Shown: in pieces, positions 1 through 8,436 of the stretch
Numbering within the stretch: the first letter of the stretch is position 1
Layout: each line of letters begins with the position of its first letter
Assembly (NCBI GenBank): GCA_001298555.1
Contig: LJCW01000054.1
Location: 1-64,000 of the forward strand
Length of the DNA stretch: 64,000 bases
From: Actinobacteria bacterium OV450
GTDB taxonomy: Bacteria > Actinomycetota > Actinomycetes > Streptomycetales > Streptomycetaceae
Direction: 5' to 3'
Made by a program: the position numbers and the translations under genes
The notes under the pieces: model-generated
What the model was told of the DNA's origin: nothing
The model's database searches: none
Seen by the model: only the letters and a program-made list of their open reading frames with translations

Positions 1-861
1 AGCGGGTCGAAGGTCGCGGGCAGGTTCGGCGCCGGCCGCCGCGCCCGGCGCCGCCGCGGCCATCACCGAGGCGTCGGCGTACCGTTCCTCGGGCCGCTTG
101 GCCAGCGCCCTCGCGACGAAGGCGCGCACCGGCTCCGGGAACTCGGCGGGGAGGTACGGCACGGGCTCCCGGATGTGCTTGAGGGCGATCTCCACCACGG
201 ATTCACCGGTGAACGGCGGCTCTCCGGTGAGCAGTTCGTAGCAGACCACACCCATCGAGTACAGGTCGGACCCGGCGACGGCGCCGAGCCCCTCCGCCTG
301 CTCGGGGGCCATGTAGAGCGCCGTGCCCAGGACGGCGTGCGAGTCGGTGATGCCGGTACTGGCCGCGCTGGAGCGGGCGATGCCGAAATCGGTGACGGTG
401 ACCCGGCCGTCGTCGCCGAGCATCAGGTTCGACGGCTTGATGTCGCGGTGCGTGACCCCCTGGAGGTGCGCGGCGTGCAGCGCGTCCAGGGCCTGCCCGG
501 CGATGTCGAGGGCCTGCTCGACGGGGAGGGGGCCGTCCTGCGCCCGGACCTCGGTCAGCGTCCGCCCCTCGACGAGCTCCATGACGATGTACGCGACCTG
601 CTCACCGGAGTCGATCCGGCTCTCGCCGTAGTCGTGCACGTCGACAATGCCCGGATGGCTGAGCGAGGCGAGGACCGTGGCCTCGCGGCGGAACCGCGCC
701 GCGAACGACAGGTCGTCGAGCAGCGCGGGCAGCAGCACCTTCACCGCGACCTGTCGCCGCAGCACGTCGTCGTCCCCCCGCCAGACCTCGCCCATGCCGC
801 CCCCGCCGATCCGCTCGGCCAGTGTGTACCGGTCCCCGAGGACCGTCCCCCGCCCCCACAT
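1..861 (-). CDS. Serine/threonine protein kinase (PknB-like), C-terminus outside window
   Basis: Eukaryotic-type (Hanks) Ser/Thr protein kinase. The 287 visible residues hold a nearly complete kinase domain: glycine loop IGGGGMGEVW at 18-27, ATP-binding lysine in VAVK (K41), catalytic loop HRDIKPSN at 138-145, DFG at 158-160 and APEQ just after it. After the domain comes an Ala/Pro-rich stretch that runs off the window; in this family that part is usually a linker, often followed by a membrane helix and an extracellular domain. ATG at 861 opens the typical N-terminus (GDRYTLAERIG). It is transcribed away from the TetR gene downstream on the map. Kinase activity is well supported; substrates cannot be read. 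Confidence 0.93.
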   Translation of the reverse strand, partial: MWGRGTVLGDRYTLAERIGGGGMGEVWRGDDDVLRRQVAVKVLLPALLDDLSFAARFRREATVLASLSHPGIVDVHDYGESRIDSGEQVAYIVMELVEGRTLTEVRAQDGPLPVEQALDIAGQALDALHAAHLQGVTHRDIKPSNLMLGDDGRVTVTDFGIARSSAASTGITDSHAVLGTALYMAPEQAEGLGAVAGSDLYSMGVVCYELLTGEPPFTGESVVEIALKHIREPVPYLPAEFPEPVRAFVARALAKRPEERYADASVMAAAAPGAAAGAEPARDLRPA

Positions 862-962
862 AACTGCCCCTCGCCGTCCGGTGTATCGGTGGTCAGCCAA
901 ATTCCGTCTGGCAGAGGATACTTGGGAGCCCCCGGCTCGCCCCGGGGCCCTCGTGTGCGCAT

Positions 963-1601
963 CTAGAGGCGGTCCTGCGCGGCAGCCCAGTTCAGCCGGC
1001 CCGCATGGATCAGCCGGAGCTGGCGGCGCGCGGTGCGCGTGACCGCCGCCCGCTCCGCGTCGTCCGCACCGGCGGCCAGGTACGCGGACACGGTCATCAC
1101 CATGTGGTCGACGTACAGCCGCGCCAGCATGAGCAGGTCGTCCTCGCTCCAGCCCGCGCTCAGCGGATCGGCGCCGAGGCGTTCGGCCACCTCGACGGCG
1201 AACGCGTCCAGCTGGCCCGCCACCGCCTCGCGCACCCTGCGCACGCCGCCGTGCCGCTCGCGGACGATGAAGCGGATGTGTGCGGGGTAGTCCCGAACGA
1301 GTCCGGCCATCAGGTCCACCGTCGTGTCGATGCGCTGCGCCGCCTCGCCGGAGGCGGCGAGGGTCGAGCGGACGGCGGCGTGCAGGCTCTGCAGCGCCTC
1401 GTCGACCAGCGCGATCCCCAGTTCCTGGGTGTCGCGGAAGTGCCGGTAGAAGGCCGTGGGGGTGACGCCGGCGACCCGGGTCACCTCGCGCAGCCCGAGG
1501 CTGCCCAGGTTCTGCTCCTCCAGCAGTGACAGGGCCGCGTCCAGCAAGGCCCTGCGGGTTTTGTGACGTTGGGCCTGGCGTGCCCCGATGGTCTCACTCA
1601 T
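963..1601 (-). CDS. TetR/AcrR family transcriptional regulator
   Basis: One-component DNA-binding repressor of 212 residues, the usual TetR length. The N-terminal helix-turn-helix lies at about 37-56 (LREVTRVAGVTPTAFYRHF, the canonical family signature). The rest is the all-helical ligand and dimerisation domain. It diverges from two small membrane-protein genes starting at 1696, and a palindrome (1650-1663) in the 94-bp gap is a good operator candidate, so the regulator probably controls itself and the divergent pair. Its ligand is unknown. The general look resembles FabR/FadR-like TetR proteins, but that sub-assignment is only an impression. Confidence 0.9.
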   Translation of the reverse strand: MSETIGARQAQRHKTRRALLDAALSLLEEQNLGSLGLREVTRVAGVTPTAFYRHFRDTQELGIALVDEALQSLHAAVRSTLAASGEAAQRIDTTVDLMAGLVRDYPAHIRFIVRERHGGVRRVREAVAGQLDAFAVEVAERLGADPLSAGWSEDDLLMLARLYVDHMVMTVSAYLAAGADDAERAAVTRTARRQLRLIHAGRLNWAAAQDRL

Positions 1602-1649
1602 GACGAAAAGTCAACCCCCGATTCCCCTTATTCGCTCGCTTGCATTTAG

Positions 1650-1663
1650 ACTGAGCAGTCAGT
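1650..1663. promoter_or_regulatory. Palindromic operator candidate for the TetR gene
   Basis: ACTGA-gcag-TCAGT, 5-bp perfect arms around a 4-bp centre, sits midway between the divergent TetR start (1601) and the start at 1696. A TTGCAT hexamer at 1640-1645 could be the -35 of the rightward promoter, which would put the palindrome in its spacer. Autoregulation is inferred. Confidence 0.45.
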
Positions 1664-1695
1664 GCACAACTGTCTCCTGTTTTGGAGGAAGCACG

Positions 1696-1872
1696 ATGCT
1701 CTTCCTGATAGCGGCCCTCATGCTGATGGGGATCGCCCTCGGAACGGTGGCCCACGTCCCCGTCTCCGTGTCCATCGCCGCCACCGCCGCGATCGCCTGC
1801 TGGCTGCTGGTCTTCGCGGTCCGCGAGCGCAGCGCCCGCCACCACCGGCCGGCCGGCCGACGGGAGGGATGA
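1696..1872 (+). CDS. Small membrane protein (58 aa)
   Basis: A 58-residue protein made mostly of two hydrophobic segments (about 2-20 and 22-44) followed by a basic tail rich in Arg and His. The ATG at 1696 is chosen because a strong Shine-Dalgarno sequence, GGAGGAAG, lies at 1684-1691; upstream in-frame starts lie in the TetR gene region and lack one. Its stop overlaps the next start by ATGA, so the two are translationally coupled. It probably belongs to the regulon of the divergent TetR protein. Function not recognised. Confidence 0.7.
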   Translation: MLFLIAALMLMGIALGTVAHVPVSVSIAATAAIACWLLVFAVRERSARHHRPAGRREG

Positions 1873-2216
1873 CCGTGAACGCCCCCGACACCACGCTCGG
1901 CGCCCGCGCGGCCAGGGCCGCGGCGAAGCCCGCGGCCGAGCCCCCGACCGCGCCCGGCGGCAAGCTCCGGTCCGCGCCCGCCGTCCGTCAGGCCGACGGG
2001 ATGGCGGTGGCCTCCTTCGTGTTCGGCCTGGTGGGCCTCCTCGCGCTGAACCTGCTCCTCGGTCCGGCGTCGATCGTCCTCGCCGCCCTCGCACTGCGCC
2101 GCGGTACGACCCGGCCCGGCCGCGCCCGGCTCGGTCTCGCCCTGGGCGTCGCGGACCTCGTCGTCCTCGCCTGGCTGGTCAGCGCGGACCAGACCTGGTC
2201 GTGGAGCATCGGCTGA
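1869..2216 (+). CDS. Small membrane protein, DUF4190-like (115 aa)
   Basis: 115 residues: about 40 residues of Ala/Pro-rich cytosolic tail, then two membrane segments (about 45-75 and 88-105). The pattern of small-residue helices, ADGMAVASFVFGLVG followed by a short basic loop and a second helix, resembles the DUF4190 family of actinobacterial membrane proteins. The start ATG overlaps the previous stop (ATGA). It ends 33 bp before the convergent aldo/keto reductase. Role unknown; probably co-expressed with the gene at 1696. Confidence 0.7.
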   Translation: MTVNAPDTTLGARAARAAAKPAAEPPTAPGGKLRSAPAVRQADGMAVASFVFGLVGLLALNLLLGPASIVLAALALRRGTTRPGRARLGLALGVADLVVLAWLVSADQTWSWSIG

Positions 2217-2249
2217 CCGCCGGACCCCCCGGCCCGCCCGGCCGCCCCG

Positions 2250-3209
2250 CTACGGCAGCGGGGCTCCGCGGGCGGTGAGCCACAGGTCGTACCACTCCTC
2301 GTGGGTCAGCTCGGGTTCGCGCAGCGCGGCGTCGCGGCAGGCCCGGATGCGCTCGGGGCGCCCGCTCCCGACGACGGGGGCGATCCGGGCCGGATGGCGC
2401 TGCAGCCACCACAGCAGGACCGTCTCGGGTGTCGTGCCCTTCGCCTCGGCCAGTTCCCGGACGAGGCGCGCCGTGGCGTGCTCGGCGGGACTCTCCTGCG
2501 CCCCGGTGAAACGACCCTGCGCCAGCGCGCCCCAGGCCTGGAGGCGGACGCCGTTGTCCAGGCAGTACTCGACGGTCCCGGACGGGAAACCGCCCGCCGC
2601 CGCGGCGGCCGTGTTCACGAGCACGCCGTCTTCCAGCCAGTCCCGCCGGTCCAGACTCATCTCCAGCTGGTTGGCGACCAGCGGGAAGTCGAGGTGGCGC
2701 TGGAGACGGTCGATCTGGGCGGCGTTCATGTTCGACACGCCGAACCGGCGGACCAGCCCCTGCTCGCGCAGCGCGGTCAGCGCCGCGGCGACGTCCTGCG
2801 GATCGGCCAGCGGATCGGGCCGGTGCAGGAGCAGGACGTCGACGGCGTCGGTGCGCAGGCGGCCGAGGCTCTCCTCGACCCCCCGCACGATGGTGGTGCC
2901 CCGCAGGTCGTAGATGCCGGGCCGGTCGCCGTCGGGCAGCCGGATCCCGCACTTCGTCTGGAGCACGATCCGCTCGCGCAGGCCCGGGGTACGGGCCAGG
3001 ACCTCCCCGAAGACGGCCTCCGCCTTGCCGCGGCGGTAGATGTCGGCATGGTCGAAGGCGTCGATGCCGCTCTCCAGCGCCGCCACGATCGCCGCCTCGG
3101 CCGCGTCGATGTCGGCGGGGCCGTACGCATCGGTGTCCCAGCTGCCGCCGAGTGCCATGCAGCCGTACAGCACCCGGGGGCCGTCCTTCTCCGGTGGTGT
3201 GATCGCCAT
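2250..3209 (-). CDS. Aldo/keto reductase
   Basis: NADP(H)-dependent oxidoreductase of 319 residues with a TIM-barrel fold. Family features visible: the N-terminal YGCMALGG, the catalytic Asp/Tyr/Lys/His set in the AFDHADIY and LQTKCGI segments, the LLHRPDPL motif and RRFGVSNMNAAQI. It most resembles the YdhF-like branch. The transcript is likely leaderless: on the minus strand a TAGGGT -10 box ends six bases before the ATG. That box overlaps the end of the small gene at 3219-3395. Physiological substrate not predictable. Confidence 0.93.
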   Translation of the reverse strand: MAITPPEKDGPRVLYGCMALGGSWDTDAYGPADIDAAEAAIVAALESGIDAFDHADIYRRGKAEAVFGEVLARTPGLRERIVLQTKCGIRLPDGDRPGIYDLRGTTIVRGVEESLGRLRTDAVDVLLLHRPDPLADPQDVAAALTALREQGLVRRFGVSNMNAAQIDRLQRHLDFPLVANQLEMSLDRRDWLEDGVLVNTAAAAAGGFPSGTVEYCLDNGVRLQAWGALAQGRFTGAQESPAEHATARLVRELAEAKGTTPETVLLWWLQRHPARIAPVVGSGRPERIRACRDAALREPELTHEEWYDLWLTARGAPLP

Positions 3210-3218
3210 GCGGCCACC

Positions 3219-3395
3219 CTACGAGGCCGTGGCGCGCCCCCGTACCAGGGCTCCGGACAGGGGTGTCCGGGCCGCCGGCTTCGTGGCGGGCCGGGGGCGC
3301 GGGGCCTCCACGGGCTTCTTCTGCGGCGGGGGCGTCCTCGGCGGGTAGGAGGGCGGCACCTTCGGTCCGCTCGCCCGGGTCGGCATCGTCGTCAT
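3219..3395 (-). CDS. Short Pro/Arg/Lys-rich hypothetical protein (58 aa)
   Basis: 58-residue open frame beginning MTTMPTRASG and rich in Pro, Lys and Arg, with no hydrophobic segment. Support for it being a gene: the minus-strand sequence before the ATG has TAGCGT six bases upstream, the spacing seen in leaderless Streptomyces genes, and there is no other feature in this gap. Its stop codon overlaps the -10 box of the following aldo/keto reductase gene. Low-complexity composition means that it could be a chance frame. Function unknown. Confidence 0.4.
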   Translation of the reverse strand: MTTMPTRASGPKVPPSYPPRTPPPQKKPVEAPRPRPATKPAARTPLSGALVRGRATAS

Positions 3396-3552
3396 GCGAC
3401 CACGCTACGGGTACGGGGCCGCTCCGGGACCCCGGTCCGCCCCGCCGGGTCCGCCCTCGGGGTCCGTCGTCCGCCGCGGGAGTGCGGGAGCCCACCGCCA
3501 CCGCGCGGGCGGCGCGGCGGTGGTGGGCCGGGGGCGATGCCGCGCGCGGTCG

Positions 3553-5274
3553 TTACGGCGCCATCTCGTACGTTCCGGACAGCGCCTCGACACGGTCCCA
3601 GACCCGGGCCGAGCGGGCTTCGTCGACGACCGGACGGCGGACCGCGCCGAGCGCCCAGACCTGCTGCTCCTCGGTGGCGGAGTCCTTTCCGTGCAGCTCG
3701 ACGGCGTGCGCGGAGAAGTCCCGTACGAGGACGGCGAACAGCTCGTCCAGCACGTCCTCGTCGAGGCCGGTCAGCCGCGCCTGCTCCAGGATGAGCTGGC
3801 CGTGGACGACGAGCGCGAAGAGCTGGCCGACGGCGAGCAGCAGGTCGAGGTCGCGGCTCTGCTCCTCGTCGGGGGCGGCGGTGGTGACGAACTCGCAGAG
3901 CGCGTCGGCCTGTTCGCGGAAGCGGGCGACGTTGGGCACGGCCGCGTACGCGTCGAAGGCGGGGCGCCAGTCGTGGAAGCGGACGGAGCCCAGGCCGCGG
4001 GCCGGGCCCTGCCGGAAGAGGAAGTCGTCGTCGGCCGCGTCGAGGCGGGTCGGGACGGCGGGGTACTCCACCGGGTCCAGCAGGTGGTTGCGCATGAACT
4101 TGAGGATCAGGGCGAGGTTGACGTGGACGGTGCCCTCCAGCTTGGGCAGCCCGCGGATCTCGATGGCGGCCTGGGCGAAGTAGTTGTCCTTCTCGAAGCC
4201 CTTGGCCGCGATGACGTCCCACATCAGGTCGATGACCTTCTCGCCCTCGGTGGTCACCTTCATCTTCGTCATCGGGTTGAAGAGCAGGTAGCGGCGGTCG
4301 TCGGGGCCGGCGGTGCGGAAGTAGTCGACGGCGCGGTCGCTGAACAGCTTCATGCCGACGAGGCGTACGTACGCGTCGGCCAGCTCGCGGCGCACGTGCG
4401 GGAAGGCGGTGACGGGGCGGCCGTAGAGGATGCGGTTCTGCGCGTGGGTGACGGCCTCGTACATCGCGTGCTCGCAGATGCCGATGGAGGCGGTGCAGAG
4501 GTTGAACTTGCCGACGTTGACGGTGTTCAGGGCGGCGTCGAAGGCGGCGCGGCCGGTGTGCAGGACGTCCTCGGCACCGACCGGGTAGTCCTCCAGGCGG
4601 AACTCGCTGACGTACTTCGAGGAGTCGACGACGTTCTTCACCAGGTGGTACGCCGGGTGGCGGCTGTCGGCGGCGAAGAACACGTACGCGTCCGGGCCCT
4701 CCATGTCGGTGCGGCGGCCGAACACGGAGACGAGGCCGGCCGCGTTGCCGTTGCCGATGTAGTACTTGGAGCCGGTGGCCCGGAAGCCGCCGGTGCCGTC
4801 GGGCTCCAGCAGCATGTCGGTGGAGTAGATGTCGGCGCCGTGCGTCTTCTCGGACAGGCCGAACGCGAACACCTCGCCCTGGGAGAGGAGTTCGGCCGCG
4901 CGGACGCGGGCGGCGGCGTTGTCGCTCTGCCAGACGGGTCCAAGGCCGAGGATGGTCACCTGCCACGCGTACCAGTAGTCGAGGCCGTAGAACCCGAAGA
5001 TCTCGTTGAGGGCGGCGATCCGGGCGGTGTCCCACCGCTTGTCCGGGTGCCCGTCGGCGGCCGGGGCCGGGGTGAGGAAGGTGGCGAACAGACCCTCCTT
5101 GGCGGCGAAGGCGAGGAAGTCGCCCAGCCAGGCGCGGCTGCGGTAGTCCTCGATCAGCCGGCGCTTGCCGCGCTCCTCGAACCAGTCGACGGTGGCGCGC
5201 AGCAGCCTGCGGGTCTCGGGGTCGAAGTGCTGCGGGTCGTAGGTGCGCGGGTTGAACAGGAGGGAGTCGGCCAT
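3553..5274 (-). CDS. Acyl-CoA dehydrogenase family protein
   Basis: FAD-dependent acyl-CoA dehydrogenase/oxidase-type enzyme of 573 residues, longer than the ~390 residues of classical dehydrogenases and close to acyl-CoA oxidases. Visible segments: FAD/substrate-binding middle domain (FAFGLSEKTHGADIYS, ATGSKYYIGNGNAAG), and a helical C-terminal domain with KLEGTVHVNLAL, where the glutamate corresponds to the catalytic base region. It lies 69 bp downstream of the PadR gene at 5344-5913 on the same strand, so the regulator probably controls it. Likely role: oxidation of an acyl-CoA; the chain specificity cannot be read. Confidence 0.88.
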   Translation of the reverse strand: MADSLLFNPRTYDPQHFDPETRRLLRATVDWFEERGKRRLIEDYRSRAWLGDFLAFAAKEGLFATFLTPAPAADGHPDKRWDTARIAALNEIFGFYGLDYWYAWQVTILGLGPVWQSDNAAARVRAAELLSQGEVFAFGLSEKTHGADIYSTDMLLEPDGTGGFRATGSKYYIGNGNAAGLVSVFGRRTDMEGPDAYVFFAADSRHPAYHLVKNVVDSSKYVSEFRLEDYPVGAEDVLHTGRAAFDAALNTVNVGKFNLCTASIGICEHAMYEAVTHAQNRILYGRPVTAFPHVRRELADAYVRLVGMKLFSDRAVDYFRTAGPDDRRYLLFNPMTKMKVTTEGEKVIDLMWDVIAAKGFEKDNYFAQAAIEIRGLPKLEGTVHVNLALILKFMRNHLLDPVEYPAVPTRLDAADDDFLFRQGPARGLGSVRFHDWRPAFDAYAAVPNVARFREQADALCEFVTTAAPDEEQSRDLDLLLAVGQLFALVVHGQLILEQARLTGLDEDVLDELFAVLVRDFSAHAVELHGKDSATEEQQVWALGAVRRPVVDEARSARVWDRVEALSGTYEMAP

Positions 5275-5343
5275 GGGGGTTCGCCTTCCGGGTCGGGGGT
5301 CGGGGGGTGAAGCGCTGGTGCTGCTGCCGGTGGGGGGAGCGGC

Positions 5344-5913
5344 TCAGCCGGCCGGGCGGGGCGGCGCGCCGAGTCGGTGGACGGTGGCGAGGACGTCGTC
5401 GAGCCAGGCGATGGTCATCCGCTCGTACGCGATGCCGCCGCGGAGCACGACGTGCTGCAACTCCTGGCCGGCGTCGAGCGTTGCGGGGGCCCCGGGCCCG
5501 GTGAAGTCGCGCAGCTCACCGGCGAGGTAGTGCGCGAGCCGGTCACTGTGCACCCGGCGGTGCCGCTCGACCTCGCGGACCAGCGCGGCCGGGTCGTCGA
5601 AGGCCGCGCCGCGGATCTTCACGGCGAGGTCGTGGCGCAGGCTCTCGGGTTCGATCGGCTCGTGCAGCCACCGGGAGAGGGCGGCGCGGCCCGGGTCGGC
5701 GACGGAGTACTCCTTCTTGTCCGGCCGGCCCTGCTGCGCCACCTCGCGGACGGCGAGCATGCCCTCGCTCTCCATGCGCTTGAGCACGCGGTAGATCTGC
5801 TGATGGGTGGCGGTCCAGAAATAGCCGATGGACCGGTCGAAGCGCCGGGCGAGCTCATAGCCTGAACCCGGCTGCTCCAGCAGCGAGACGAGGATCGCGT
5901 GTTCGAGCGCCAT
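5344..5913 (-). CDS. PadR family transcriptional regulator
   Basis: 189 residues with an N-terminal winged helix (EHAILVSLLEQPGSGYELARRF, then HQQIYRVLKRMESEGML) and the C-terminal helical VirC/AphA-like dimerisation domain (WLHEPIEP onwards). This is the two-domain PadR-s2 architecture. A perfect 10-bp inverted repeat immediately upstream (5925-5946) is the probable operator. It is first in a two-gene operon with the acyl-CoA dehydrogenase, the common layout of a repressor with its own metabolic target. Confidence 0.92.
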   Translation of the reverse strand: MALEHAILVSLLEQPGSGYELARRFDRSIGYFWTATHQQIYRVLKRMESEGMLAVREVAQQGRPDKKEYSVADPGRAALSRWLHEPIEPESLRHDLAVKIRGAAFDDPAALVREVERHRRVHSDRLAHYLAGELRDFTGPGAPATLDAGQELQHVVLRGGIAYERMTIAWLDDVLATVHRLGAPPRPAG

Positions 5914-5924
5914 ACCCCGATCCT

Positions 5925-5946
5925 TCTATGCAACTCGTTGCATAGA
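5925..5946. promoter_or_regulatory. PadR operator candidate (perfect 10-2-10 palindrome)
   Basis: TCTATGCAAC-TC-GTTGCATAGA, two perfect 10-bp arms with a 2-bp centre, located 12 bp before the PadR start codon. The ATGC/GCAT core fits the ATG-(N)-CAT type of PadR sites. The site is AT-richer than its surroundings. Confidence 0.75.
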
Positions 5947-6072
5947 CAAGCCGCAGCGCCCGGTTGAGACGCGGCTCACCCCGGTCCGGCGAAGACGCGG
6001 ACATCCGAAAGCGGGTCCGAGTTGTCACGCGATGAGCGGACCAGAGGGGATCTGCCACCCTCCACCCGGCCC

Positions 6073-6088
6073 CCACGCTCTAGCGTGG
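6073..6088. promoter_or_regulatory. Promoter with palindrome before the ion-channel gene
   Basis: CCACGC-TCTA-GCGTGG, perfect 6-bp arms, overlaps a TAGCGT -10 hexamer at 6081-6086. This places a probable transcription start near 6093, about 75 bp before the TTG start of the channel gene. Confidence 0.4.
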
Positions 6089-6166
6089 CCCGTACACCGA
6101 CCCGCCGGTGCCGGGCGGACGCCACCGCCCCGCCGCCGGGCCCGACAGCTGCCCGAGGAACCACGG

Positions 6167-8212
6167 TTGACAGGTCGCAGGACGACGGACGGGCCGCCCG
6201 GACCCGCCCTGCCGCGCACGCGCTACTGGTTCGACAGCGTCATCGCCCGCGGGACCCCGGTGCTGATCGGCTGGCTCACCCTGGTCTGCCTGGCCGTGGT
6301 GGTGCCGGCGAGCATGGCGCTGGTGTGGGCCGACCGGCGGGTGCCGCGCACCTGGTCGGGGCAGCTCGTGGCCGTCTGGGCCACCGTCGGGCAGACCCTG
6401 AAGATCGGCGGCGCGGTCGGCAGCCCGCTGTACATCCTGATCTCGGTGCTGCTGGCCCTCGTGGCGCTGCTGTTCGTCTCCACCCTCGTCGGCCTGATCA
6501 CCAACGGGCTCAACGACAAGGTCCTGGCCCTGCGGCGCGGCCGGTCCACCGTTCTGGAGGAGCGGCACACCGTCCTGCTGGGCTGGTCCGAGCAGGTCTT
6601 CCCGATCGTGTCCGAGCTGGTCGCCGCCAACTCCAACCGGCGCCGGGCGGTCGTCGCCATCCTCGGCCCCAAGGACAAGGCGGAGATGGAGGACGAGATC
6701 GCCCTCGCCGTCGGCCGGCTGGGCCGCACCCGGCTGATCTGCCGCAGCGGTGTGACGACGGACCCGGCCGTGGTCGCGCTCGTCGGTCCCGAGACGGCGC
6801 GCGCGGTCCTGGTGCTCACCCACGGGGGCGAGGACGGTGACGCGCAGGTGGTGAAGACCCTGCTCGCCCTGGAGGCCGCGGTACGGCGGCGGGGCCGCCC
6901 CGAGGTCGTCGCCGCGGTCCGCGACGGGCGCCACCACCGGGCGGCGCAGCTCGCCGCCGGGCCGCGGGGCCGGGTGCTGAACGTCGAGGACGTCACCGCC
7001 CGCCTCATCGCACAGACTTCGCGCCAGCCCGGCCTGTCCCTCGTCCACCAGGAACTGCTGGACTTCGAGGGGGACGAGTTCTACACGGTGCGCGAGCCCG
7101 CCCTGACCGGGCACGCCTTCGGCCGGCTGCTCCTCGCGTACGCCACGTCGTCCGTCGTCGGCATCGTGCCCGAGGGAGGCGGCGTCGAGCTGAACCCGGC
7201 GCAGGACCGGATCCTGGGGGCCGGCGACCGGATCCTCCTCGTGACCGGGGACGACGACACCGCGGTGCTCGCGGACGGGCCGCTGCCGGTGGACGAGGAG
7301 GCGATCACGGCCCCGGGCGGGTCCGCGCCGCCCGCCGAGCGTTTCCTCGTACTCGGCTGGAACCGCCGCGCTCCGCTGATCATCGACCAGCTGGAACCGT
7401 GCGTCCCCGAAGGGTCGGAGCTCGTGGTCATGGCAAGCGGCGAGGAGGCGCTGCGGAACGCCGGACGGTGCGCGAGGTCGCGTACGGGCCGGATGCGGAT
7501 CACGCTGCACGACGGGGACATCACCGATCCGCGGGATCTCGACGCCCTCGACGTGCCGTCGTTCGACCGGGCCGTCGTCCTCGGCTACGACGCCGCCGAC
7601 GACGCGGACCGTACCGCCCCCGGCGCGCTGACCGGTGACGACCGGACCCTGGTGACCCTGCTCCACCTGCGCGCCCTGCAGGAGGCCTCGGGCCGGGAAC
7701 TGGCCGTGGTCACCGAAATGGCGGACGACCGCAACCGGTTGCTCGCACCGGCCCGGGAGGGCTCCGACTTCGTCGTCGGCGGACGGCTCATCAGCCTGCT
7801 GATGACGCAGATCGCGGAGAACCGCCACCTCGCCGACGTCTTCGACGCCCTGTTCTCGGCCGAGGGCGACTCGCTCCACCTGAAGCCCGCGAGCCACTAC
7901 GTCCTGCCGGGGCGGGAGGTCACCTTCGCCACCGTCGTGGAGTCCGGCCGCCGGCAGGGCCACAGCGTCCTCGGGTACCGGCTGTACGGGGACGCCCGGC
8001 ACGGTCCCGCTTACGGGGTGCACATCAACCCGGACAAGCAGGAACGCGTGCGGTTCGGCGCGCAGGACTCGGTGATCGTGCTCGCGCGGGAACCGGTGGC
8101 CCGGGCCGCTTCCGCGGCCCCCTCCCTGTCGGAGGCCCTGCCGGGGGCCCTGCCCGAGCCGCCACCCGGCAGCAGGGCCGGCGGTGACTCGAAGACGACC
8201 GGAGCCCCATGA
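6167..8212 (+). CDS. CASTOR/POLLUX-like ion channel protein with RCK/TrkA-N domains
   Basis: 681-residue membrane protein. The TTG start is chosen for a GAGGAA Shine-Dalgarno at 6155-6160. Two membrane helices (about 32-52 and 86-110) flank a short loop, the pore-like arrangement of CASTOR/POLLUX/DMI1 and two-helix potassium channels. Two Rossmann-type regulatory domains follow: one starting at HTVLLGWSEQVFPIVSEL and a second at RFLVLGWNRRAPLIIDQLE, each with a TrkA-N/RCK look. A C-terminal TrkA-C-like region ends in a disordered tail. In plants this family conducts calcium across the nuclear envelope; the bacterial ion is not established. It is monocistronic. Confidence 0.82.
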   Translation: MTGRRTTDGPPGPALPRTRYWFDSVIARGTPVLIGWLTLVCLAVVVPASMALVWADRRVPRTWSGQLVAVWATVGQTLKIGGAVGSPLYILISVLLALVALLFVSTLVGLITNGLNDKVLALRRGRSTVLEERHTVLLGWSEQVFPIVSELVAANSNRRRAVVAILGPKDKAEMEDEIALAVGRLGRTRLICRSGVTTDPAVVALVGPETARAVLVLTHGGEDGDAQVVKTLLALEAAVRRRGRPEVVAAVRDGRHHRAAQLAAGPRGRVLNVEDVTARLIAQTSRQPGLSLVHQELLDFEGDEFYTVREPALTGHAFGRLLLAYATSSVVGIVPEGGGVELNPAQDRILGAGDRILLVTGDDDTAVLADGPLPVDEEAITAPGGSAPPAERFLVLGWNRRAPLIIDQLEPCVPEGSELVVMASGEEALRNAGRCARSRTGRMRITLHDGDITDPRDLDALDVPSFDRAVVLGYDAADDADRTAPGALTGDDRTLVTLLHLRALQEASGRELAVVTEMADDRNRLLAPAREGSDFVVGGRLISLLMTQIAENRHLADVFDALFSAEGDSLHLKPASHYVLPGREVTFATVVESGRRQGHSVLGYRLYGDARHGPAYGVHINPDKQERVRFGAQDSVIVLAREPVARAASAAPSLSEALPGALPEPPPGSRAGGDSKTTGAP

Positions 8213-8325
8213 GGGAGTACGAACACTTTACCCGCCGCCGATGGCATGCCCAGGTCAAATCTGCCAGGCTCTTCCGGCAGCCGTCGCCCTGACCCCAGGG
8301 GGACGCGGCACAGCAGATCTCACCC

Positions 8326-8349
8326 TGCGCACCGTGCAGACGGTGCGCA
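8326..8349. promoter_or_regulatory. Long perfect palindrome upstream of the M1 protease gene
   Basis: TGCGCACCGT-gcag-ACGGTGCGCA, two perfect 10-bp arms with a 4-bp centre, 88 bp before the GTG start at 8437. It could be a regulator binding site or a hairpin in the 5' leader. The other sequence in the 224-bp gap 8213-8436 shows only weak hairpins and the Shine-Dalgarno AAAGGAG at 8424-8430. Confidence 0.45.
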
Positions 8350-8436
8350 CAGCCCGCGGCTGCCCTCCGGCGCACCCGAGCCGACCGGGCGGCCACCGAG
8401 CAGGCCGGAATCCCGGCCATCTCAAAGGAGTTCCGT

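Noticed and set aside
6080..8023. 647-codon open frame antisense to the ion-channel gene
   Set aside because: Shadow of a high-GC gene, no start signals and no family pattern.
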